Shown here: positions 57,107 to 64,000 of the stretch, one piece after another
Layout: every line of letters starts with the position of its first letter
Position numbering within the stretch: the stretch's first letter is position 1
Origin: Bradymonas sediminis
GTDB taxonomy: Bacteria; Myxococcota_A; Bradymonadia; Bradymonadales; Bradymonadaceae
Assembly: GCF_003258315.1 (NCBI RefSeq)
Contig: NZ_CP030032.1
Location: 3,164,501-3,228,500 of the forward strand
Direction of reading: 5' to 3'
DNA length: 64,000 bases
The notes under the pieces: model-generated
The model's input: the letters and a program-made list of their open reading frames with translations, nothing else
Database searches by the model: none
What the model was told of the DNA's origin: nothing
Position numbers and translations under genes: made by a program

Positions 57107-58096
57107 ATGAAAACGACGACGCCCCCATCCCCCGCCACGCTCCTTCGATGGGCCTCGCTTCTGGCCCTCGTGACGCTCTTCGCCCCCGGGTGCTCAAGAT
57201 CTTATGGCACCATCATGAACACCCAGATCGACACCTTCGAGCCGTTCGCTCAGGCCGAAAAAGACCTGGTCTTCTATCAGAGCGCCGCGCTCAACACGCT
57301 CGTCCAGGTGGATATGCGCACCGGGGAGAGCAAGCCGGTTTGGCCAGTCGGCCAGGTTGGGCGGATCAGCACCTCCACGGATAAGTCGACCTGGGCATTC
57401 CGCGTCTATGATGCCGACTTCTATATTTGGAAGCCCGCCAGCGAGGAGCTTCGACGAGTCGATGACCTCGCCGATACTTTCGACTTCGCCAATATTTCAC
57501 CCGACGGAACGCGCCTGGCCTATAAGACGTACAATAAAGATGGGGCTGGCCAGTTCACGAGTGACCGTCGCATTCAGGTCATTAACCTGAGCACGATGGA
57601 TAAACAGGTCTTCGAGCCGGAGCGCGAATACCATCAATGGAACTTTCACTGGGGCAAAGATAGCCGCTCAATTATCCTCACCCAGGACAATTAACCGAAG
57701 ACCTATATGATCAACCTGGACAGCGGTGAGAGCGGCTATTTGCCGGCCGGCGCTGCCGCGCCCGAGGGCGTCAAGACGCAACTCGACCTAAGAGATTTAG
57801 GGCGCAAGGAGAGCGTCTGTAAGCGCCTGGGCGACGCGAAGGTCTCGCGCTCCGACTATGACGGGGGCAATATCGACATCGTGTATCCGGATGGAACCCG
57901 GACCCGCCTGGTCACCATCGAGGGCAATAAGCGCGGCTGGCTCGACAACGCCTATTGGAGCTCACAACATTTCTTTACCTCGTCGTGCAAAAATGTCGTC
58001 TTCACCCATGACTCCCGCGTGATGGTCGTCAACGTGGAGAATAAGCAGGTATTCCATCTTGAGGATGGCTACCGGCCATTTGTTTTGACGCGGTGA
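57107..58096 (+). pseudogene. beta-propeller-type lipoprotein interrupted by an in-frame stop
   Basis: Two segments, 57107-57694 and 57707-58096, are in one frame with a single TAA at 57692-57694 between them; together they would make 329 residues. Lipobox APGC near the start. Blades such as LVFYQSAALNTLVQVDMRTGES, TWAFRVYDADFYIWKPASEE, FANISPDGTRLAYKTYNKDG and SIILTQDN*PKTYMINLDSG look like TolB/WD40-type repeats. The sequence continues smoothly across the stop, so it is a recent nonsense mutation, a base-call error, or readthrough. Function unknown. Confidence 0.75.
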
Positions 58097-58381
58097 CCTG
58101 CGTGAAATTTCGCCATCCGACAAAACCAGCACACGTCACCAAAAACCACCACGCAAGACACATAAAACTAAATTCGCAATTCAAGCCCATTTACGATAAA
58201 TTCACACTTATGGGATATTTAGCCGCGCCGGCTATACGCCACGGGCACACAGCGCTATTTGCGGCGTCCGCGGATATAAAATTCGCGCAGTCCCACCAAA
58301 GGCGATAGAGCGTCTTCCATCGAAGACGACCCCGCGCGGGCGTTCACCCCGGTTTAATACGTTCAGAATTTCGGAATCATT
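58097..58381. other. AT-richer leader before the diguanylate cyclase
   Basis: Nothing coding is seen. It is richer in A and T than its surroundings and holds one small hairpin (58311-58328, arms CGTCTTC/GAAGACG). No c-di-GMP riboswitch consensus was recognised. Confidence 0.5.
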
Positions 58382-59752
58382 TTGAAAGACAAGCTGTCCC
58401 CCAAAATCATGGACCTATTGCTGGACACCATTTGCGCCGTGGACCTGCAAGGGCGGTTTGTCTATGCCAGCGCGTCCTGCGTGAACCTCTTCGGCTATAC
58501 CCCCGCCGAACTTGAGGGGAGACTGCTCTTTGAGTTGGTGCATCCAGATGATCGCGCGCGCACACGCCTCGCCGCCGAGCGCGTCGCCGATGGCGAGCCG
58601 ATCATGCATTTCGAGAATCGCTATATCCACAAGGATGGGCACACCGTGCACGTCATGTGGTCGGCGAGGTGGTCCGAGACCGACCAACTACGACTGGCCG
58701 TGGCGCGCGATATCACCTCGCTCAAGCAAGCCGAATTCATGCAGACTGCGCTCTATCGAATCTCGGAGGCCGGTCAGCGAGCCGAGGGGTTGCCGACGCT
58801 CTGCAAAGAAATCCATCATATCATCGACGAGCTCCTCCCGGTGCGAAACCTCAGCGTGGTCGTATTGCATCGGGAGTTGAAGACATTTTCGGTGCCCTAT
58901 TGCGTGGGCGAGGCGAGGTGCCTGGTCAACGCGGCGTGCGCAGGCGATTCGGCGTATCCGGGCGATCCGGCGATGCGCCAACATTCTCAAGCCGCGCTCC
59001 TCGACTCACCAATCGCGCAGGTGATTCGCTCGGGTAAACCGTCGGTGACCCGCGTTCCGCTGGAGCCCGACTGCGCGCACGCAGGCGGCTGGCGCGAGTG
59101 GCTATGCGTCCCCCTTTTGGCCAATCAAAAGGTCATCGGCGCGCTGGTCATCCAGGGCGGCGTTGACGCCGAAGAATATACAGAAAAGGACCAGGAACTC
59201 CTCGAGTTTGTATCCGCTCAGGTCGCCGCGTCGATCGAGCGCAAACAAGCCGAGACGCACCTGCGCCATATGGCCGGCCACGACCCCCTGACCAACTTAC
59301 CCAACCGCAACCTCTTCCTGGACCGGCTCGAGATGGCGCGCAGCCGCGCAAAGCGCGACGGCGAACTCCTGGCGGTGCTTTATTTGGACCTCGACGACTT
59401 CAAACAGGTCAACGATCGCTACGGCCACGAAACCGGGGATAAATTGCTGTGCATGGTGGCCAAGCGACTCGCGCGCTGCTTGCGCGCCTCGGACACCGTC
59501 GCGCGCATCGGCGGCGACGAGTTCACCGTCCTGCTGGTCAATATCCGAACGCCGAATTGCGCGGCGCTCGTCGGCGACAAAATCCGCGCCGCGCTAAAGA
59601 GGCCCTTCAACGTGCTCGGTCAAACCCTGACGGTTAACGCAAGCATCGGCTCGGCGATCTACCCGAGCGATGGCCAGGATTTTAACCAATTGCTGCGCAA
59701 CGCCGATATGCAAATGTATATCGATAAGAGGCATAAACAGCGATTACTTTGA
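58382..59752 (+). CDS. PAS-GAF-GGDEF diguanylate cyclase
   Basis: 456 residues with a TTG start at 58382; the next ATG, at codon 10, is the alternative. PAS domain (15-120: LDTICAVDLQGRFVYASASC, LFGYTPAELEGR, HPDDRA), GAF domain (about 125-290, with CHAGGWREWLCVPLL-like pocket), then GGDEF (295-455): RIGGDEFTVLL is intact and an RASD inhibitory site lies five residues before it, so product feedback is likely. No EAL domain. It makes cyclic di-GMP in the cytoplasm, with signal input unknown. Confidence 0.93.
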   Translation: MKDKLSPKIMDLLLDTICAVDLQGRFVYASASCVNLFGYTPAELEGRLLFELVHPDDRARTRLAAERVADGEPIMHFENRYIHKDGHTVHVMWSARWSETDQLRLAVARDITSLKQAEFMQTALYRISEAGQRAEGLPTLCKEIHHIIDELLPVRNLSVVVLHRELKTFSVPYCVGEARCLVNAACAGDSAYPGDPAMRQHSQAALLDSPIAQVIRSGKPSVTRVPLEPDCAHAGGWREWLCVPLLANQKVIGALVIQGGVDAEEYTEKDQELLEFVSAQVAASIERKQAETHLRHMAGHDPLTNLPNRNLFLDRLEMARSRAKRDGELLAVLYLDLDDFKQVNDRYGHETGDKLLCMVAKRLARCLRASDTVARIGGDEFTVLLVNIRTPNCAALVGDKIRAALKRPFNVLGQTLTVNASIGSAIYPSDGQDFNQLLRNADMQMYIDKRHKQRLL

Positions 59753-59803
59753 GCTATTTTGCCCCTGTAGATTGAACTTCTCCCCAAATAAATCGAGGAC
59801 CCC

Positions 59804-61366
59804 ATGACGCACAAAGATCCCGCCATTATCGCAGCCCGTAGCCCCGTCGAAGTCGAGCTTGAAGAAGGCAAGGATTATTATTGGTGCCGCTGTGGTCGCT
59901 CCCAAAACCAACCTTTCTGTGATGGCTCCCACCGCGTGACCGATATCACGCCGCTTAAATTCACCGCCGAAAAATCAGGCCCCGTGTGGTTATGCCGTTG
60001 CAAGGGGACCGGGGACCAGCCGTTCTGCGATGGCACACACGCGCGCCTCGGCGATCTTGAGCCGGGCGATGCGCTACCAACGCCGAGCACCGACACACCC
60101 AAGAGCGATAAATCCGCGCCCGCCGAGGTCACCCCGACGCCCGAGGAGCCGACGGTCGCCTATATTCATGAGTTGGCCCAGAACGGGCTGAGCAAGCTGG
60201 GGCCACACGGCGAGATTGCGGCGATGGGCGTGCCCAGAAAAGACCTGCCGCGCTGGGACGACATCCAGGTATTGCCGGCGCAGCTGGCGCGAAAACCCCT
60301 GCTCGAAGATGAGCCGGTCGAGACAAGCGTGGTCATCGGGCCGCGGGCGAAGAAGCCGCTGAAATTGGACATCCCGCTCTTCGTTTCGGATATGAGCTTC
60401 GGCGCGCTCTCCCAGGAGGCCAAGACCGCCCTGGCGCGCGGGGCGGAGTTGGCCGGCACCGGGATCTGCTCGGGCGAAGGCGGCATGTTGGCCGAGGAGA
60501 AGGCCGAAAACTCGCGCTATTTCTATGAATTGGCGTCGGCAAAATTCGGCTGGGATCTCGCGTTGGTCGAGAACGTACAGGCATTTCATTTTAAGGGCGG
60601 ACAGGCCGCCAAGACGGGCAGCGGCGGCTTCCTCCCGGGGGGCAAAGTAACGGACAAAATCGCCGAGGTTCGGGGTCTTGAGGTCGGACAAGACGCCGCC
60701 TCACCGGCCACATTTCGCGATCTGCGCACCCCGGCCGACTTCCGAAAACTCGCCGACGAGGTCCGCGAGCGCTCCGGCGGCATCCCCATCGGCTTTAAGC
60801 TGTCCGCCAATCATATCGAGGCCGACATCGACTTCGCCCTGGAAGCCAGCGCCGATTATATCATCCTGGACGGGCGCGGCGGCGGCACCGGCGCGGCGCC
60901 GCTCATCTTTCGCGACCATATCTCGGTGCCGACCATTCCGGCGCTGGCGCGGGCGCGCAAGCACCTCAACAATAAGGCGGGCGACGAGGTCACGCTGGTG
61001 ATCACCGGCGGGCTGCGCGTGGCCGAAGACTTCATCAAGGCGATGGCGCTGGGGGCCGACGCGATCGCGGTGGCCAATTCGGCGATACAGGCGGTTGGCT
61101 GCGTCGCCGCGCGCATGTGCCACACCAATCGTTGCCCGGCCGGCATCGCGACCCAGGACCCCAAGCTGCGCGCGCGCCTCGACGTGCAGAGCTCGGCGGA
61201 GCGCCTGGCGCGCTACTTCGGCGCGTCGGTCTCCTTAATGCAGCTCCTTGCCCGGGCCTGCGGTCACGCGAACCTCTCCGACTTGAGCGTCGACGATCTC
61301 ACGACCTGGAAGCGAGAGATGGCCGACCTGAGCGGCGTTCCTTTTGGCGGGGTCACGGGCCGCTGA
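59804..61366 (+). CDS. double-CDGSH iron-sulphur/glutamate-synthase-type FMN domain fusion
   Basis: 520 residues. N-terminal part (25-85) has two CDGSH iron-sulphur motifs, CRCGRSQNQPFCDGSH and CRCKGTGDQPFCDGTH. A Pro/Ala-rich linker follows, then the glutamate-synthase FMN domain (140-510): LDIPLFVSDMSFGALSQEAK, GICSGEGGMLAEE, GRGGGTGAAP and the [3Fe-4S] cluster Cys in AARMCHTNRCPAGIA. Known relatives are oxidoreductases with no glutaminase domain. Electron flow through the three clusters to FMN is likely; the substrate is unknown. Confidence 0.9.
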   Translation: MTHKDPAIIAARSPVEVELEEGKDYYWCRCGRSQNQPFCDGSHRVTDITPLKFTAEKSGPVWLCRCKGTGDQPFCDGTHARLGDLEPGDALPTPSTDTPKSDKSAPAEVTPTPEEPTVAYIHELAQNGLSKLGPHGEIAAMGVPRKDLPRWDDIQVLPAQLARKPLLEDEPVETSVVIGPRAKKPLKLDIPLFVSDMSFGALSQEAKTALARGAELAGTGICSGEGGMLAEEKAENSRYFYELASAKFGWDLALVENVQAFHFKGGQAAKTGSGGFLPGGKVTDKIAEVRGLEVGQDAASPATFRDLRTPADFRKLADEVRERSGGIPIGFKLSANHIEADIDFALEASADYIILDGRGGGTGAAPLIFRDHISVPTIPALARARKHLNNKAGDEVTLVITGGLRVAEDFIKAMALGADAIAVANSAIQAVGCVAARMCHTNRCPAGIATQDPKLRARLDVQSSAERLARYFGASVSLMQLLARACGHANLSDLSVDDLTTWKREMADLSGVPFGGVTGR

Positions 61367-61445
61367 ACAATAATCAAAGTCGATTTTCGGCACCCATGCC
61401 AAAGTCTCAGTTCACATCATCATTTTCAATATCGGGAGTATTATT

Positions 61446-61850
61446 ATGACTCTAACTGGCGAGTGCTTTTGCGGCTCGATAACGTATAAAATCGCGGGCG
61501 GCGTTTCAGACGCGCGCTCATGTCATTGCTCACGATGCCGAAAGGCGTTCAGCTCACAGGCGTCCTCCTACGCACAGGTCAGCGCCGCCGAGTTCGCCTG
61601 GACCCATGGCCAAGAGTTCCTCTCGTCCTATATCAACGAAGAGGGTACAGGGCACCAGTTTTGTAGTAAGTGTGGCTCCACGCTATGTGGCATTGTCGAG
61701 GGCGAGATCCACGGCATTACATTGGGCTGCCTCAACGAAGACCCAAATATTGAAATTTCCCGACATATTTTTGTGGGCTCAAAGGCCGCATGGGAGGTCA
61801 TCCCAAAGTCCGTCGTGCAATATGCTGAACATGCGCCGCACGACGACTAA
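61446..61850 (+). CDS. GFA-family zinc protein (glutathione-dependent formaldehyde-activating type)
   Basis: 134 residues, the family length. Zn-binding Cys sets are in place: GECFCGSITY (10-ish), SCHCSRCRKAF and FCSKCGSTLCG. The family includes S-(hydroxymethyl)glutathione synthase and others of unknown use; most annotated 'Gfa' proteins are not proven. Stands between the CDGSH fusion and the YdeI-like gene. Confidence 0.9.
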   Translation: MTLTGECFCGSITYKIAGGVSDARSCHCSRCRKAFSSQASSYAQVSAAEFAWTHGQEFLSSYINEEGTGHQFCSKCGSTLCGIVEGEIHGITLGCLNEDPNIEISRHIFVGSKAAWEVIPKSVVQYAEHAPHDD

Positions 61851-61909
61851 CCGCAAGCGAACGCGCGGCTACTTACCTGGGCTAAGTCAGCATCTTGGAG
61901 ACCAAACGG

Positions 61910-62461
61910 ATGAGCGAGCAGACGAAAAGTTCTCACTTCGAAGCAACACTTCTTCGCCCGGCCAAGCCGGGCAAAGGCGAGGCATGGACCTTTCTCGTCC
62001 TGCCCAAATCGGCGAGCGAGCCGCTGCCCAGGCGTGGGCGAACCACGGTCGAAGGGAGCCTGAACGGGCAGCCTTTTCAGGCCACCTTGGAGCCGGATGG
62101 CCAGCTAAGCCATTGGCTTAAAGTGCCCGAAGCGTTGCGCAAAGCCAGCGGCGCCCAGGTCGGCGACGCTGTGACCGTCGCGCTCAGGCCGTTGGATGAA
62201 GAGCCCGATCCCGAGGTACCCGCGGATCTGCAAGAGGCGCTGGACGCGTCGCCCGAGGCCCGGGCGACCTGGGAGGCGACGACCAACCTCGCCCGCCTCG
62301 ATTGGATTCACTGGATTGAGTCGCCCAAAACCGCAAAGACGCGCCAAAAGCGCGTCGACAGCGGCTGCGAGATGCTCGCCGAGGGCAAAAAACGCGTGTG
62401 CTGCTTCGACTCCTCCGGCCACTATAGCAAGAGCCTGAGCGCGCCAAAGGCCGCGGAATAG
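61910..62461 (+). CDS. YdeI/OmpD-associated (DUF1905-type) protein
   Basis: 183 residues from the ATG at 61910, with GGAG upstream; a TTG five codons earlier is possible. An N-terminal beta-barrel-like DUF1905 part (FLVLPKSASEPLPRRGRTTVEGSLNGQPF, VGDAVTVALRP) is followed by the helical YdeI part with WDWIHWIESPKTAKTRQKRV-like motif and C-terminal CEMLAEGKKRVCCFD. Relatives are linked to stress and antimicrobial-peptide resistance, but function is not settled. Confidence 0.83.
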   Translation: MSEQTKSSHFEATLLRPAKPGKGEAWTFLVLPKSASEPLPRRGRTTVEGSLNGQPFQATLEPDGQLSHWLKVPEALRKASGAQVGDAVTVALRPLDEEPDPEVPADLQEALDASPEARATWEATTNLARLDWIHWIESPKTAKTRQKRVDSGCEMLAEGKKRVCCFDSSGHYSKSLSAPKAAE

Positions 62462-62464
62462 GCG

Positions 62465-63063
62465 TCAATCCGCGTCAATCGCGGTCTCTCGGTAAACCCC
62501 TTCGATTCGATTGTCGGGCACCAGCCACATCAGCGCGACCAGCACATAGATAATCGCCGCGACCCACGCGCTATAAAAAGCGCCGACGATCGCGATGCTA
62601 TAAAGCACGGGGGAAATCTTTCCTTTGATATCTCGCCCCAGCGCCCTGGCCAAAATCGAATCGCTGCCGTGCACCGTTAAAGTGCTGCGCTGCAGGATAG
62701 AATACGCGATGGCCGCCATCAGCAGGACCACCCCGTAGAGGGCCATGGGTAATTGGGCGAAGTCATTGACCCCCAACCAACCGGTCACGAAGGGAATCAG
62801 CGACAGCCAGAAGAGCAGATGCAGATTTGCCCATAAGATCTTGCCGTTTATCTCGCGGACGGTGTGCATCAAATGGTGGTGGTTATTCCAATAGATACCC
62901 ACATAGATAAAGCTGAGAATATAGCTCAAAAAGGTGGGGTCACCTGCTGGAGCGTCGCGAGATCTGCCCCCTTGGGCACCTTCAACTCCAACACCATGAT
63001 GGTGATGATAATGGCGAGCACGCCATCGCTGAACGCCTCAAGTCGATTGCTCTTCATTTGCAT
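62465..63063 (-). pseudogene. TMEM175-like (DUF1211) potassium channel, frameshifted
   Basis: Two overlapping frames on the minus strand belong to one gene. The start segment (from 63063) reads MQMKSNRLEAFSDGVLAIII and ends QQVTPPF; the rest (to 62465) reads LSYILSFIYVGIYWNNHHHL onward. Both together form the bacterial TMEM175 fold with the RxxxFSDG motif of helix 1. The break lies in a T5 run (A5 on the plus strand, 62931-62935); one added T restores the frame. It is a recent frameshift, a sequencing error or a phase-variable tract. Confidence 0.78.
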
Positions 63064-63329
63064 AGGCTTTTCCCTAAAGATCGCGCATTCGTCGGCACAC
63101 CGCACCTTTGCGTCACGCACGTGCCAATTTATACCCCCTTAGTACACCTCTGGCGGCTATGTGAAAACCAATTCGCGCCGCCACCCGCGAAGCCGAAGTT
63201 TGACTTTCCAGCCTTCATGCCGACAACTAGACCCATCAGAATTCAACATCTGTAGCAAATATCGCCGCCGTGGGCCGTGTGCAGGGCGACCGTCTGGATG
63301 GATTTAGATGAGGTCTGGGAGGCGTTGTC

Positions 63330-64000
63330 ATGAGAATAGAGGTCAAGAAATCGGTGGTGGCGGGCGTCATCAGCACGGCCATTTTGGGCGCGCTGATCCT
63401 CGTCGGGTCGCGCAACCTCTCGCACTTTGACGCCGCCCTGGTCGCCTATACCTTCGCGGTGCTCTTTGCGACCTTTGGCCTGGCCTACCGCTATACGATG
63501 TGGCTGCAGCGCCCGCCGACGGCGATGTATTGGCGCCGCGGCTGGCAGACCTTTTTTAAGAAGGGCTTTCGCCTGAGCAACCTGAAGGTCTGGGGCAAAC
63601 GCGTGGGCTCGGACTTTGTGGCCAACCGCTTTATTTTCAAGCGCAGCAAACTTCGCGGGCTCACCCATATGCTCATCATGTGGGGGTGCCTTTTGGCCGT
63701 GGCCATCACCTTCCCGCTGGTGTTTGGGTGGCTTCATTTTAGGCCCTATCCCGCCCAGACCGACTGGTATCAAGCCGTCATTTTTGGCTTTCCCACCATC
63801 GCCTTCCCCGCCGACTCATCCTTCGCCACGCTGATGTTCCACGGGCTGGTCTGGGCGTCTTTTTTGGTCATTCCCGGGGTGATGCTGGCGATGCGTCGGC
63901 GCATGCGAGACGAGGAGGCGGCGACCTTGCAGCGCTTCTTCGAAGATTTCGTGCCGCTGATTCTGCTCTTCGCGGTCAGCGTCACCGGCCTGATGCTCAC
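63330..64000 (+). CDS. NarI-like membrane protein of an iron-sulphur oxidoreductase (3' end outside window)
   Basis: 223 codons are visible from the ATG at 63330; it runs off the right edge without a stop. Five hydrophobic helices are seen: [76 protein letters not shown] and [16 protein letters not shown]. Two His (LTHM, MFHG) in the helices could be haem ligands of the NarI or HdrE type. In related species the C-terminal half carries CCG and iron-sulphur domains; that part is not visible, so the call is tentative. Confidence 0.65.
   Translation, partial: MRIEVKKSVVAGVISTAILGALILVGSRNLSHFDAALVAYTFAVLFATFGLAYRYTMWLQRPPTAMYWRRGWQTFFKKGFRLSNLKVWGKRVGSDFVANRFIFKRSKLRGLTHMLIMWGCLLAVAITFPLVFGWLHFRPYPAQTDWYQAVIFGFPTIAFPADSSFATLMFHGLVWASFLVIPGVMLAMRRRMRDEEAATLQRFFEDFVPLILLFAVSVTGLML

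Overview
The window reads as chromosomal DNA of a GC-rich Gram-negative bacterium. My best guess is a member of the Bradymonadales/Myxococcota (former Deltaproteobacteria). This is inference from content, not a database match. The evidence is a three-kinase mevalonate block, several Asp-rich outer-membrane-type lipoproteins, large secreted von Willebrand A proteins with Cys-rich 'CxGxDxDCDGxxD' (MopE-like) motifs and one C-terminal TM-Arg sorting-type tail, a RIO1 kinase, a KamA enzyme and an alpha-2-macroglobulin/PBP1C pair.

Layout. 1-10 kb: end of a deacetylase-like protein, two paralogous membrane proteins, an unusual tRNA with a UAA anticodon, a RIO kinase, a PlsC-type acyltransferase, a decayed SpvB/RHS toxin gene, a cluster of five strong hairpins, a free-standing GyrA-C-terminal-like beta-propeller, a 42-bp tandem repeat array and yaeQ. 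9.7-14.2 kb: a structured leader or small RNA before greA, then a convergent four-gene metal ABC importer (TroABCD type). 14.5-17.3 kb: an SDR with an appended domain, and lysine 2,3-aminomutase.

17.5-27.1 kb: the most distinctive locus. Two modules, [lipoprotein + vWA protein] and [lipoprotein + lipoprotein + double-vWA protein], are built from three paralogous lipoproteins and two paralogous vWA/MopE-like proteins. 27.2-30.8 kb: an RlpA lipoprotein and two tandemly duplicated L-domain-like lipoproteins, each with the same 52-bp element about 200 bp upstream. 31.1-37.2 kb: phosphomevalonate kinase, diphosphomevalonate decarboxylase, mevalonate kinase, a macro-domain protein, Aat and FumC, all on the minus strand.

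37.4-46.2 kb: envelope and housekeeping genes (TPR protein with a DDAAQ repeat, HEAT-repeat membrane protein, tRNA-Arg, Cys-rich lipoprotein, YghU-type GST, PLP trans-sulfuration enzyme, APC permease) and a REP-associated tyrosine transposase with nearby repeats. 46.6-57 kb: an OmpR-type two-component pair, then a 1740-residue alpha-2-macroglobulin lipoprotein with an intact thioester motif and PBP1C, a probable periplasmic defence and peptidoglycan repair pair. 57-64 kb: a repeat-fold lipoprotein gene broken by a stop codon, a PAS-GAF-GGDEF cyclase, a double-CDGSH/glutamate-synthase fusion, a GFA-family protein, a YdeI-like protein, a frameshifted TMEM175-like channel, and a membrane protein running off the right edge.

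Three genes are visibly damaged: the SpvB/RHS remnant, the repeat-fold lipoprotein and the TMEM175-like channel. Paired or repeated structure recurs: duplicated lipoproteins, duplicated vWA modules, and intragenic Asp-rich repeats. No rRNA, CRISPR array, prophage or replication origin was seen.
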